A DNA stretch of 64,000 nucleotides from Oscillospiraceae bacterium (GTDB lineage Bacteria > Bacillota > Clostridia > Oscillospirales > Acutalibacteraceae), in assembly GCA_031269595.1 (NCBI GenBank), contig JAISYX010000066.1, forward strand, positions 25,806-89,805. Reading direction: 5' to 3'. Within the stretch, counting starts at the first letter, position 1, and every line of letters begins with the position of its first letter. The notes beneath the pieces are model-generated. The model did no database searches. It was not told the origin of the DNA and was given only the letters and a program-made list of their open reading frames with translations. The position numbers were made by a program, and so were the translations under genes. This document shows, one piece after another, positions 31,866 through 43,000 of the stretch.

Positions 31866-32414
31866 TCAAGCACCTCCGATTAATTCTTTATCGTTTTCCT
31901 CTAAAAATTCTGTAATCCACGCCATAACGTCGGGAGTATCCAAGGGTACGCCCTCCAGTATTTGACGCAGCTCACGGGTATCCAGTGTAAAGCTCTGCTC
32001 ATCTAAGCTGCGCTCGAACACAAAGTCTATATTTGGGTTCATTCTAATGAGCATTGCCACAGTTTGGTTAATATCACCCAGGGGGGTCATATCAATATGC
32101 TCTGAGTAAAACTCTGCCTTAACTCCTGTTCCGCTGCCAAGCTGTGAATTTATGTTAAAGCTGCCGCCTGTCATTTCGGCCGCCATTTTAAACAGCGGCA
32201 CGCCCATGCCAACCTTGCGGGTGGTGCGGGTGGTAAAGAAAGGGTCGGTAACGCTTAAAACCTGCTCGGCGGACATTCCCCGCCCTTCGTCAAGAATTTC
32301 GATAAGCATACTTTTCTTTGGAGTAGACTCATGAACCTTGATTGTAATAATGGGAGAGCCGGCGGAAATGGAATTTTGAACTATGTCCAGTATGTTCAGT
32401 GAAAGCTCACGCAT
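31866..32414 (-). CDS. Histidine-kinase-like ATPase domain protein in hydrogenase operon
   Basis: The 182-residue protein has a GHKL ATP-binding domain: an N-box near the start (LNILDIVQNSISAG), EILDEGRGMSAEQV as the G1 region, and KVGMGVPLFKMAAEMTGG plus GSGTGVKAEF as later nucleotide-binding motifs. There is no sensor, dimerisation or His phosphoacceptor domain, so it is not a full kinase. It sits between hydC and the 2Fe-2S protein with 3-nt gaps. Similar genes are common in clostridial hydrogenase operons; the role there (regulatory or assembly) is unknown. No clear Shine-Dalgarno is seen, suggesting translational coupling. Confidence 0.85.
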   Translation of the reverse strand: MRELSLNILDIVQNSISAGSPIITIKVHESTPKKSMLIEILDEGRGMSAEQVLSVTDPFFTTRTTRKVGMGVPLFKMAAEMTGGSFNINSQLGSGTGVKAEFYSEHIDMTPLGDINQTVAMLIRMNPNIDFVFERSLDEQSFTLDTRELRQILEGVPLDTPDVMAWITEFLEENDKELIGGA

Positions 32415-32417
32415 GGC

Positions 32418-32915
32418 TTAACTTTGATATTTGGCGAGGATGGTGTCCACATCGTCCACCGTAAGGCGTCCGTAAACCTCGTCGTTAACAGTTAAGACAG
32501 GAGCCAAACCGCAAGCACCTATGCAGCGGCAAGCAGTTAGCGAGAACCTTCCGTCCTCTGTGCATTCCTCGGCAGCTATGCCCAGCCTTTGGCTGATTTT
32601 GTCAATAATGTCTCCTGCGCCCTTAACATAGCAGGCTGTGCCCAAGCAAACGGAGATGTGATTTTCGCCCTTTGGAGTGAGTGTGAACATTGAATAAAAG
32701 GTTGCAACACCATAGACCTCCTGCATAGAGATGTTCAGCCCTTCTGCAACTATTTGCTGAACCTCCTCCGGCAGGTATCCATAGATTTCCTGTGCCTCTT
32801 GAAGAACGGGCATAACCGCACCCGGGTCGGCTCTGTGCGCCTCAATGGCCGCCAGAAGCCTGGCCTCTTGTTCGGGTGTACCCTTAAAAGGCAATGTGCT
32901 TATGCGTTTCTGCAT
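32418..32915 (-). CDS. hydC: Hydrogenase subunit, NuoE-like
   Basis: The 165-residue NuoE-like protein holds a 2Fe-2S cluster: VCLGTACYVKGAG (CxxxxC) and CRCIGACGLAP (CxxxC). It follows the helical segment LQEAQEIYGYLPEEV and the family motif VYGVATFYSMF. It is the first gene of the operon hydC-ATPase-2Fe-2S-hydB-hydA. AAGGAGG precedes ATG 32915. A Rex-like operator and a promoter lie upstream at 32960-33044. Confidence 0.95.
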   Translation of the reverse strand: MQKRISTLPFKGTPEQEARLLAAIEAHRADPGAVMPVLQEAQEIYGYLPEEVQQIVAEGLNISMQEVYGVATFYSMFTLTPKGENHISVCLGTACYVKGAGDIIDKISQRLGIAAEECTEDGRFSLTACRCIGACGLAPVLTVNDEVYGRLTVDDVDTILAKYQS

Positions 32916-32959
32916 TATTTTTCCTCCTTAGCAGGTTTGGTAATTCACGATAACTGGGC

Positions 32960-32977
32960 TTGATATAAAATTAACAA
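32960..32977 (-). promoter_or_regulatory. Candidate Rex (redox repressor) operator
   Basis: On the plus strand this reads TTGATATAAAATTAACAA; on the minus strand TTGTTAA-TTTT-ATATCAA. One half-site is a perfect match and the other 5/7 to the published Rex consensus TTGTTAANNNNTTAACAA. It lies 45 nt before hydC and downstream of the predicted -10. Rex senses NADH/NAD+, which fits an NADH-linked hydrogenase. Confidence 0.6.
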
Positions 32978-33015
32978 TCCACGTTATCGCATTAACGCTA
33001 TAATTATAACAGCTT

Positions 33016-33044
33016 TTATAAAGAAAATCCAGAGGTAAAATCAA
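33016..33044 (-). promoter_or_regulatory. Promoter of the hydrogenase operon
   Basis: On the minus strand TTGATT (33044-33039), a 17-nt spacer and TTATAA (33021-33016). The remaining part of the gap, 33045-33290, is AT-rich and shows no gene or clear structure on either strand. Confidence 0.5.
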
Positions 33045-33292
33045 GAATTCACCTTCAATTGATAAACTTTGTACGTACTATTATGTTTTTAGGACAAAAT
33101 GCGACTTATTTGGTCAAATTGCAAAAATGGAGAGTAAAAAAGTATAGTTTAACTTGTGGGTTTTGTGCTTGAAAAAGTACTGAGAAGTTATGGGGCGAAA
33201 GTCCAAATGACAAAGTTTAACACACATCTCGTGAAAAAGCCTGTATATATTTGCTGAATTTTCTCAAATTTTGTCAAAATAGCTTTTACATA

Positions 33293-33321
33293 TTGTGAAG
33301 TTTGAGAATGTGGGGTATAAT
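33293..33321 (+). promoter_or_regulatory. Promoter of the TPR-like gene
   Basis: TTGTGA (33293-33298), a 17-nt spacer and TATAAT (33316-33321), with ATGTGGGG before the -10. Confidence 0.65.
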
Positions 33322-33355
33322 TGTGGTGAAATTTTAGGAATGGTGGTTGATGTAG

Positions 33356-34621
33356 ATGAGTGTATTCACAAGCGTTATATTAGAGATTCTTAAAGTGTTA
33401 GGAGTAGACATTACACATAGCGCAGTAAAGAGTTTAGCAGGTTGGATTAAAAAAATATTCAGTAAAAATGAAAACCGTTCATTTTTTAAATCTAGTGTAA
33501 GAGAATGGAAAAATCTGATTAGAAAAATCAAAATTAGTAAAAAATGTGACTTAGCAAATTTTTTGAGATATGAGCCATTGTTTTTATGCGCACATAAACC
33601 GGTTTCAAAACAGGAAGTTTGCGAGCAAGCAATCTTGTTATTGGATAAAATATCATCAAAATGGAAAACGGACAGAATTGAATTTACAAAAGTTGCAATT
33701 ATTGAATATGTAAATAAATTCTATTCAGAGTATGAGAAGCAGTTAAGAGGCAATATTACTCCTAACGAGCAAAAAGAATTAACTCACTTTGTAATATCAA
33801 TAAGTTATGACGATCATTCCACACATAACGACAATTCTGTAAATACTACCAATGTGTACAATATAGAAAAAGTTGTAATGAGTGGTAAAAATATTTCAGA
33901 AAGTCCTACTCTTGAAGAGGAATTTAAACAAGATGAGGAAATTATAAATAAGCTAGATAATATTTATGATATTGTATATTCATGTTATGAAAATAATGGG
34001 TGTCAAAGTGCATTGTCAGAACTTGAGAAGCAGGATATTCACATTCAAAATTTAATTGATAGGTTAGGTAATGAGCGACTAAAAGCACGAGAACGGTCGG
34101 CACTACAAAAACATTATGGAGATTATTTATATGAATTAGGATCATATAAGACGTCGCTAAAGGCTTATAAAGATGCACTGAATTTTATTGAAGGAAAAAT
34201 ATCTTCAAATGACTCCAGATTTGGATATTTATATTATTCTATAGCATTTTGCTATAGAGATTTAAGCACTAATAAATCTTCTGAAAAGGAAAATGATAAA
34301 GCAATTGAGTTTTTTGCTAAAGCATTACATATATATAAGAAATCAATTGGTAACAATACAGAAGAAGTAGAGGCTAACCTTAACACAATATGTAGCAACT
34401 TACAATATTTGTCGGATTTAGTTAAAGATGAAATTAAAGAAATAATAGAAAAATGGAATTCCTTGCCACACAAGGTAGATGAGTACATTCATTCTAATAG
34501 CCTACAAGAACAGCAAGAACTAAAATCCGAAATCGAAGCCGCTTACCAATACACCAACCACACCGAACCCTTCGAAATCTGGTTTGAAAATCAGATTAAA
34601 AGCAGAAGTGCAGCCGTTTAA
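33356..34621 (+). CDS. TPR-like protein, unknown function, AT-rich
   Basis: The 421-residue protein has no signal peptide. The N-terminus is a hydrophobic/basic amphipathic segment (VFTSVILEILKVLGV, SLAGWIKKIFSK). The middle is helical, with an Asn/Thr/Ser-rich linker (DDHSTHNDNSVNTTNVYNI) near residue 160-180. The C-terminal third has helix pairs typical of tetratricopeptide repeats (HYGDYLYELGSYKTSLKAYKDAL, YYSIAFCYRDL, AIEFFAKALHIYKKSIG). Base and codon use are clearly more AT-rich than in neighbouring genes, which suggests acquisition by transfer. It stands alone with its own promoter and terminator. N-terminal domain plus TPR is seen in some defence and signalling proteins, but nothing here proves such a role. 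Confidence 0.7.
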   Translation: MSVFTSVILEILKVLGVDITHSAVKSLAGWIKKIFSKNENRSFFKSSVREWKNLIRKIKISKKCDLANFLRYEPLFLCAHKPVSKQEVCEQAILLLDKISSKWKTDRIEFTKVAIIEYVNKFYSEYEKQLRGNITPNEQKELTHFVISISYDDHSTHNDNSVNTTNVYNIEKVVMSGKNISESPTLEEEFKQDEEIINKLDNIYDIVYSCYENNGCQSALSELEKQDIHIQNLIDRLGNERLKARERSALQKHYGDYLYELGSYKTSLKAYKDALNFIEGKISSNDSRFGYLYYSIAFCYRDLSTNKSSEKENDKAIEFFAKALHIYKKSIGNNTEEVEANLNTICSNLQYLSDLVKDEIKEIIEKWNSLPHKVDEYIHSNSLQEQQELKSEIEAAYQYTNHTEPFEIWFENQIKSRSAAV

Positions 34622-34629
34622 ACTATAAA

Positions 34630-34675
34630 AAAACTCTCAACCCCGCCTGCAAAACAAGCGGGGTTGAGTTTTTTA
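34630..34675. terminator. Bidirectional terminator
   Basis: CTCAACCCCGC pairs with GCGGGGTTGAG, with an A-run before and a T-run after. It separates the TPR-like gene from the convergent CAP/CWB2 gene. Confidence 0.9.
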
Positions 34676-34689
34676 TATGCATTAAACTA

Positions 34690-36774
34690 TTAGGGCAAAT
34701 GGTTAATTACGCACTTGTTAGAGAGCGAGCTTGAGCCGCCGAAAATATAAAAGCTGCTTGCGCCCATTTCTGTCAAGGCTTCTCTAACTCCCGGGACGAG
34801 TACTGAATTGCTGTGGTTAAGCAGCACCAGCGGAGCACGATTCTTTGCTGCAAAGGAGCTTCCTGCAAGTGCATCGGGGAAGTTTTGGCCTGTTGCAAAG
34901 GTTACAATGTTACCTGTGAACAGCTCACGGTTTGCATCTAGTATTTTAAGAGAGGTATCGTAGCGGTTTCCGCCTGCAATACGGTTTGCAGCCTCTGTAC
35001 CCAGCGTAGCTGCTGCGGCCTCGCTTATTGAGCTTGTGCCGCCAATAAGGGTGATTTTTGCTTCTGTTAATCCGTCCGCATAACTCTTGGTTGCAGCATG
35101 GATTTCGTTGCCTAGTGTACTTTTTGCATTGTAGGTGAATAAGATAGGAGCACTGCGCAGTGCCGCAACAGGAGAGACCGCAAGTGCATCGGGGAAATTT
35201 GAACCGTCTGCAATATAAACCTCTGTGGCAGGAGTGCCTCTGAGCTCATCCAGCTTTTGGGCAATGGCTGCTGCAGTTTCATAACGGCTGCCGCCCGAGA
35301 GCCTTTCGGGTTGATACGAGCTAAGGCTGCGCTCAATAAAATCGCTTACAGAGCTGCTTCCGCCTAAAATATAAACCTTTTTGGCCGAAAGCCTTACAAG
35401 CTCCTCTAAAACCTCATGCTCTAATGTGTTGCCGCCTGCTGTAAGAAGTATAGGTGCGTCAAGCGCATAGGCCAATGAGCCGCCGGCAAGAGCGTCTGCA
35501 AAGCTTCTACTGTTTGTTAACACAACATTTTCGGAAGAAGTCCAGCCCTTTTTGCTAATCTCTATTGCCGTTGTAATTCTGCCGCCGCCGCTTATTCTTA
35601 TTGCATTTGAGGGCAGGGGAGTTTCAATAACGGTTATAGTTGCGCTGGCCTCATATTTACGGGCAACTGTGGTTGCCACTATTTGAGTTGTTCCAAGCCC
35701 CACGCCTGTTACATTACCTGAGGCATCCACAGTAGCAATAGAGGTGTTAAGTGACTTCCAGGTAACGGCTTTGTTTTTAGCGGTTGATGGCGTGACTGTT
35801 GCAGTTGCCTTTATTATATCACGTATTTCAATTACATTGCTTGGCAGACTTACAGAGACGCCTGTTGGATTCCCAGCAACCTCTTTAACGGTAACATTAA
35901 AGTTAACCCCTGATTCAAGACCGTTATTTACACCGGCTCTAACTACCACAGTTCCAGGGCGAACACCGTAAATTTTGCCGCCGCTGCCGTATGCAATAAC
36001 TTCGTTAGCTGAATAATATTCAAAGCTGCTGTTTTCTAAAATGGCTGTCCAGCCTACCGCCACATTCCTGTTATACACGGTGGGGTGGACAACTCCTGCT
36101 CCTTCATTTACTGTAACAGATGTTGTTGTGCCGTATACATCTAAAAATTTATCAAGTACAGGAATAGTGTGTGTAACCGTTGGACTTGAAGTACTTTTAG
36201 CAGCAGACGAGGATGAACCGCCGTCAAAGAACTGTGCCCAATAGTAAGTTCCATTGTGATAAACTGCACCTATACCAATAGAACTAAACTTTGCATTAAG
36301 TATGTTTGCCTTGTGCCCAGAAGAGTTCATCCATGACTTCATAACCTCAGCGGCATTCCTCTGTCCTGCGGCAATGTTCTCACCGGCAGCGGAGCTCCAT
36401 GATGTTATGTTAAAGCACGAGCTTCCGTCCGGCCTTGTGTGGCTAAAATATATAGTTGTTTCGGCGGCTCTTTGCATAGCAGCTGTTAAAAGCCTGCTGT
36501 TCATGGTAAGCTTGGGAGCACCAACCTTGGCTCTTTCGGTGTTAACTAAATCAAGCACCTTCCATGCCTCAGCATATGCCTCTGTAACCTTTACATTAAC
36601 TGAGCCGTAAATGCCCCTGTTAAATAAGGGCTGAGAGCCCTCCTGCTCAACAGCAGAAGCGGATTCGCCTATGTATGTATCCTTGGCTGCAACACCAAAA
36701 GCGGGAACAGAAGCCAAGCTTAATATAATGCATAGAATTAGTGCAATGCTGAATGTTGATAATATCTTTTTCAT
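34690..36774 (-). CDS. Secreted CAP-domain protein with BIG2 and three CWB2 repeats
   Basis: The 694-residue surface protein starts with a signal peptide (about 1-29). A CAP/SCP domain follows at about 70-195 (DLVNTERAKVGAPKLTMNS, YFSHTRPDG, GENIAAGQ, SWMNSSGHKANILN). A Ser-rich linker and Ig-like region come next, then a BIG2 domain at about 300-385 (NKAVTWKSLNTSIATVDASG). Three CWB2 repeats fill about 392-694, each with SGxxRYxTA-type openings and FPDALA blocks. In Clostridioides difficile CWB2 triplets bind a wall polymer, which predicts surface anchoring here. CAP domains occur in many secreted proteins and their activity here is unknown. GAGAGGATG precedes ATG 36774. Confidence 0.92.
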   Translation of the reverse strand: MKKILSTFSIALILCIILSLASVPAFGVAAKDTYIGESASAVEQEGSQPLFNRGIYGSVNVKVTEAYAEAWKVLDLVNTERAKVGAPKLTMNSRLLTAAMQRAAETTIYFSHTRPDGSSCFNITSWSSAAGENIAAGQRNAAEVMKSWMNSSGHKANILNAKFSSIGIGAVYHNGTYYWAQFFDGGSSSSAAKSTSSPTVTHTIPVLDKFLDVYGTTTSVTVNEGAGVVHPTVYNRNVAVGWTAILENSSFEYYSANEVIAYGSGGKIYGVRPGTVVVRAGVNNGLESGVNFNVTVKEVAGNPTGVSVSLPSNVIEIRDIIKATATVTPSTAKNKAVTWKSLNTSIATVDASGNVTGVGLGTTQIVATTVARKYEASATITVIETPLPSNAIRISGGGRITTAIEISKKGWTSSENVVLTNSRSFADALAGGSLAYALDAPILLTAGGNTLEHEVLEELVRLSAKKVYILGGSSSVSDFIERSLSSYQPERLSGGSRYETAAAIAQKLDELRGTPATEVYIADGSNFPDALAVSPVAALRSAPILFTYNAKSTLGNEIHAATKSYADGLTEAKITLIGGTSSISEAAAATLGTEAANRIAGGNRYDTSLKILDANRELFTGNIVTFATGQNFPDALAGSSFAAKNRAPLVLLNHSNSVLVPGVREALTEMGASSFYIFGGSSSLSNKCVINHLP

Positions 36775-36867
36775 TAATAGTACATCCTCTCATTTTCAAG
36801 TAAAGATTAATTATAAAATACAATATTAAAAAACCATTGGAATCACCTCATTTTCAATCTGTTTTAA

Positions 36868-36896
36868 ATTTTATCACAATTTCTTCATAAATTCAA
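36868..36896 (-). promoter_or_regulatory. Promoter of the CAP/CWB2 gene
   Basis: On the minus strand TTGAAT, a 17-nt spacer and TAAAAT. The leader contains two similar words, TTGAAAATGAGGTGATT and TTGAAAATGAGAGGATG. The first precedes a four-codon mini-ORF (ATG GTT TTT TAA) and the second is the real ribosome-binding site. Confidence 0.5.
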
Positions 36897-37018
36897 GAGC
36901 TTTTTGGCAAAAAATTGCAAGAAATCCCATGGATATTCAATATCAACCTTTAGGATATTTCCACAAAAATAGCCAATACTAACTAAAGTTTAGCAAGCTG
37001 AAAGGATTGTGCTAATTT

Positions 37019-40000
37019 ATGCCTAAACCGTTGAATATAACAAGCGAAAAACCCGAGAGGCTCTCTTCACGCACGGCCAAGGAGCTTGAGGCTCTGCGGC
37101 GGGAATACCGCAGGCTGGCAGGGGCGGGGAGCACTCAGGCCGGCTGGCTCAGCGATAACTTTTACATGCTGGAGCGTGAGGGGCGCATGGTTATCCGTAT
37201 ACTGGATAAGGCTGCGGATGTCCCCTGCAAGGGCGGCGTTCCCTGCCTTTTTACAGCTATATTTGAAAGGGCAGATTTAGAGACAGGCGAGCTATTTCAA
37301 GAGGATGCCCGCAATATATTAAATGAAGAGAGCCGCAAAAGGCCGCTTTGCACCGCAGAGCTGGATTTGCTGCCCTGGCTGCTGCGTGCCGTGCTCATCT
37401 CCAACGCCTGCAAGGCTTTGCAGGGGAAGAGTGATTCCAACGCACTGGGTAATTCCATACGCTCCTTAAGGGGCTTAAGTGAGTTTGATTTTGAGAGCAT
37501 ATGCGAGGAATACAACGCAGTTGACACCATCTTCAGGGGCGACCCAGCAGGGGTTTATCCCCTTATGGATAGGCCTTCACGGGCAAAATATAGGGAAAAG
37601 CTTGCAAAGCTTGCCAAAAAACGCAGGTCAACAGAGGAGGCTCTGGCTAAGGAGCTTGTGAAAAGGGCCTCAAAGGCCAAGGCGGAGCGTGAGCGTCATG
37701 TGGGCTTTTACCTGCTGGAGGATGAAGCTGAGCTTAAGTCCTCAAAGGGTAAGGGCGCAGGATTTTTGCTTGCGCAGTGCCTTATTCCGGCTTTAGCTAC
37801 CGTGCTGCTGTGCCTCTGGCTGAGGGCTTGGCCGCTGCTTCCTATTATGTGGCTTGCGTTATGGGAGGCTCTGCGGCCATTAATCAGCCTGTTTCAGCCA
37901 AGGGTAGAGCCTCGCATTCTAACACGCATGGAGCTTAATGGCGAGATACCTGAAAACGAACCTACCGCCGTTGTGGTCTCTAACCTTTTACCCTCTGCAC
38001 AAAAGGCGGGGGAGCTCTCCTCACGCCTTGAAAACCTCTATATAACCAACGGTAAGGGGAACATCATGTTCGGCATTCTGGCCGATTTTAAGGGCGCAAA
38101 AACCCCCACTGTGCCTGAGGATAGGTCTGCATTAAACGCTGCTGTGCGTGAAATCTCCAAGCTAAATGAAAAGTACGGCAAACGCTTCTTTCTTATTGTA
38201 AGAGAGCGAAGCTACTCCAAAACACAGAATACCTATTCAGGCTGGGAGCGCAAAAGGGGTGCAATTACAGAGCTTGTGCGCCTTATTAAGGGCAGAAGGC
38301 TGCGCCTTGCCGCCTTTGAGGGGGATATGGAAAAGCTAAGGCAAATAAAGCACATTATAGCTCTGGATGCCGATACCCGCCTGCTTATGGGCAGCTCTGC
38401 CGAATTGATTGCAGCCGCAATACATCCCCTTAACAGGCCTGTCATTGATGCAAAATCAGGCAGGGTGCTTAAGGGCTATGGCATACTTTCGCCCAAAATA
38501 GGCACAGATTTAACCTCTGCAGGGCGCACGGCCTTCTCCCGTATTATGTCGGGGGTAAGAGGAGTAAGCCCCTATGGGGGTGTGTGCGGCGATGTGTATC
38601 AGGACTTCTTCGGCAGCGGGATATTCTCCGGCAAGGGAGTTATCAATGTAGAGGCCTTTTATGCCCTTATGGACAAGGCCTTTCCGGAGGAGTGCGTGCT
38701 AAGCCACGATATACTGGAGGGCGGCATACTGCGCACGGGCTACCTCTCAGATGTGGAGATGATAGACGGCGTCCCTAGCAGAGCCTCTGCCTGGCTTAGC
38801 CGCCAGCACCGCTGGATTAGGGGGGACTGGCAAAATCTGCGCTGGGCGTTTAAAAAGGATAAGCTTAGCAAGATAGGCCGCTATCAGCTTTTTGATAACC
38901 TGCGCCGTTCGCTTATTGAGCCAATTGCGCTTATTCTGCTTGTGTGCTCGGCCTTTTATTCTGGATTTACAGCCGCTGTGTTGGCTGTAATTGCCATATT
39001 CAGTGTTACCGCCCCGGGCTGGTTTGCGGCTTTGCACTCCGCTATGGCCGGAGGAACAGACATGCTCAGGCGCAGGTACTACTCCTCTGTTATGAGCGAT
39101 ACCCGTGCGGGAGTGGCCAGAGGCCTTGTTGCGTGGATACTCCTGCCCGCATGGGCTGTAATGGCAACAGATGCCATCTTTCGTTCTGCGTGGAGGCAGT
39201 TATTTTCAAAAAAGAACCTGCTGGAATGGACGACGGCGGCGGATTCAGACAAAAAAAGCCCTGCCTCCGCCATGGCAAAGGCACTCTTACCGCCCGTTTT
39301 AATAGGCGTTTTGATGTTCGGCATGGGCACTACGTGGATACACCGCCTTAGCGGCTGTGTGTTTATATGCTGCATTTTGGTTTATACTGTGCTCTCAAAA
39401 GAGAACAGCGGCCTAGCTCCCGCCTTTGGTGCTGTTGAAAAGGAACGCATATACTCTTGGGCGGCGGCTATGTGGCATTTCTATGAGGAATACTGCAATG
39501 CCGCAGAGCACCATCTGCCCCCCGACAATGTGCAGGAGGCACCTGTAAGCCGTATTGCGCACAGAACCTCCCCTACAAATATAGGGCTGTATCTAATCTC
39601 TGTGCTGGTGGCAAAGGACTTTGGCTTTATTGAAAAGGCCGAGCTTGCACACCGCATAGGGCAGACGCTGGATACAATAAAGGCTCTGCCAAAATGGAAC
39701 GGCAACCTCTACAACTGGTACAACACAAGGAACTTAAGCATTCTTACACCCGCCTATGTCTCGGCTGTGGATTCGGGCAATTTTGCCGTTGCAATGGTGG
39801 CTCTTAAGGAGGGCTTAAAGGAGCTGGGCTTGGATTCTCTTGCCGCTACAGCCGAGGAAATCCTGAATGATATAGACCTTGCGCCCTTCTACAACTCAAG
39901 CCGTAAGCTCTTCCACATAGGCTACGACTGTGAGAGCGGCAGCCTCTCCAACTCCTTTTATGATTTGCTAATGAGTGAGGCAAGGGGTATGAGCTACTAC

Positions 40001-43000
40001 GCAGTGGCTAAAAAGCAAGTGCCACGCAAGCACTGGGGGGCTTTAGGCCGTCTGCTTGCCCGCAAGAACGGACATCTGGGTGCTGTGTCCTGGACAGGCA
40101 CTATGTTTGAATACTATATGCCTCAGCTGTTTTTGCCTGTGTATGAGGGCTCGCTCTCTTATGAATCCCTGCTGTTTGCACAGCATTGCCAGCAGCGCAG
40201 GGGCGAGCTCTGGGGCGTGCCCTGGGGCATATCTGAAAGCGGCTTTTACGCCTTTGACGGCGAGCTTAACTATCAATATAAGGCGCACGGTGTGCAAAAG
40301 CTGGGCTTAAAAAGGGGCTTGGACGACGATTTGGTTATCTCGCCCTACTCCTCCTTTTTGCTGCTGCCCTTTGCGCCTGAGGCTTCTATGGATAACCTTA
40401 ACAGGCTGGAGCGTGAGGGCATGACAGGCCGCTGTGGCTTTTATGAGGCCGCCGATTACACGCCCTCACGCAGGGGGAATCGGCCCTATGCTCCCGTGCG
40501 CAGCTACATGGCGCACCATGTGGGCATGAGCATAATAGCCTGTGCAAACACCATGTTTGATAATATAATACAAGCTCGCTTTATGCGGGATAAGGAGATG
40601 CACGCCGCCAGCGAGCTGCTGGAGGAGCGTGTACCCAGCGGAGCTATAGTGTTTGAGGATGAGATTCGCAGGGAGGTGCCCGAAAAGCCAGGCCACAAGC
40701 CAAGGCAGGTGGAGGGCGTTAACAAGCCTGAGCCAAGCGAGCCAAAGCTCCATTTGCTAAGCAACGGTGAGTGGACTCTTGCGGCGGCAGATACAGGTGT
40801 CTCACAGTCAAGCTTCCGCAATATAGATGTAAATGTAAGCTCAGATGATATACTCCGCCGCCCCGAGGGCTTTTTTGCCCTGATAGGCAACAAGGGGGAG
40901 AGCTTTTCTATCACAGCTGCCCCCGATTATAACAGTGATGTGCAAAGAAGAACAGAATTCGCACCCGATTATGTGGCCTATTATGCCAATCAATGCGGCA
41001 TAGAGGGCATAATGAAGGCCTCTGTGCACCCAACTCTCTCTTGTGAGGAGAGGCGCATTATAGTTAAAAACAGCAGCACAAAGGCGCAGCAGCCTCAGCT
41101 GCTCTTATATCTTGAGCCCGCTCTTGCAGAGCGGCGCAGCTTTTTTGCTCATCCTGCCTTTGCAAAGCTATTTATAGAACCTTGTTATGATGAGGCCGCC
41201 AATGCCATCATCTTTGAAAAACGCCCCAGAAGCAACGAGCAGCCTGTATTTTTGGCTGTGGGGCTCTCCTCCTCTAATTTTAAATACGACACCTCAAGAG
41301 AGAGGGTTTTGGAGCGTTCGGCGGGTATATTCTCCCTTGAAAATGCCTTTGATAAGGAATTTAAGGAGGGCACGGGCATACCTGACCCCTGCTTTGCCGT
41401 TAAATTTGCATTAAAGCTTGCCGCCAAGGAGGAGTTTGAGGTTAAGGTATGGCTCTGTGCCGCCAGCACAAGGCACGAGGCCTTGCGCATTTTGGCGGAG
41501 GCAAAGGCAAAAAAGGGCAAAAACGGCGCAGTCTCGCCATTTGACGGCCTTGGCCTTGAAAACCGCCTTGCGCCTGAGATACTCTCCTCGGTGCTATTCG
41601 GAGGCAGCAGGGACGCCGATTTGCTCAGCGCAGTGCGCAGTAACATTCAGGGTGTGCAGGCACTGTGGGCGGCGGGGATTTCAGGGGACTTCCCCATAAT
41701 TTTAACCGAGCTGGAAAAGGAAGAGGACATGCTGCGGGCAGAGCTGTGCATACACATACACAGCCACCTGCGAGCCTGCGGCATTAGCTCCGATTTAGTC
41801 TTTACCCTTAAAAACGGGGGGGACTACCTGCAAGAGCAGCTCAGCAAGCTGCGTAAAGCACTTTCGCTTTACGACAGTGAGAGGCTCTTGGGGCTAAGGG
41901 GCGGCGTGCACTGTGTTGATTTAAGCCGCTTAGATGCTAATATCCTTGAGGTGCTGCGAGCCTCTGCCTGCTATCGTATGCCTGTTAATATAACCGAGAA
42001 ACGCTCTAAGGCGGGGCATTATTCGCCCATTAAAATACAGCCTGCAAAGCCCCTGATTTTTAGCAAAAAATCAGGCCGCAATGCAGTTGAAATAAAAGAA
42101 AAGCCCAAGCTCCCATGGTGCATTGTGCTTGCAAACGATGCCTTTGGCACGCTTATTTCAGACTGCGGTCTGGGCTTTAGCTGGGCGGTTAACGCCCGTG
42201 AAAATAAGCTGACCCCATGGTATAACGACACCCGCTCTGATAACGGCGGCGAGCTGCTCCTGTTTAGGCAGGAGGGCTGCATAAGCAGCCTTACAGAGGG
42301 GGCGCACACTGTGTTTAACAGCAACAAGGCGGAGTTTTTTGGCGAGTTGGGGCGCATACAGAGCAAAACGGAAATCACCATAGCCGAAAAGGGCTGTGTA
42401 AAGTACTGTGACATTACACTCAAGAACACAGGTACAAGCCCTGCAAGCGGAACTCTGGTATATTACACCGAGCCTGTTTTAGGTGTTAACCGCTCAAATG
42501 AGCAGCGGCACTTGGCCTCCAAGTGGGAGCAGGGTAATTTGATTTTTCGCAATGCCTTTAACACGGCTGTGCCCGGGGTTATGCTTATGAAATCCTCAGA
42601 GGAGAGCCGCTGTACTTGCTCACGTGAGGCCTTTTGGAGCGGCCGCTGGGATGAGCTTATGCTTGCGCCCTTGCACGATGTTTGCGGCGCAATTTACAAC
42701 GATATAAAGCTTGCCCCTAATGAGGAAAAGCATATTCGCTACACACTGGCATGGGCGGCAAATGAGCAGGCGGCCATGAAGCTGGCAGAGCTTGATTTAC
42801 AGCCTAAACAGCCCATTGCAGAGCTTATAAGCATTAAAACTCCCGATGGCAAGCTGGACGATATGGTTAACACCTGGCTGCCTCAGCAGTTTATCAATTC
42901 AAGATTCCTCGGCCGTTCCGGCTTTTATCAATGCGGCGGTGCTTGGGGCTTCCGTGACCAATTACAGGATAGCTGCGCACTGTTGTATCACTGCCCTGAG

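Noticed and set aside
33045..33290. Possible small RNA between the hydrogenase operon and the TPR-like gene
   Set aside because: The region is AT-rich with scattered short complementary words but no stable hairpin, terminator or recognisable RNA family.
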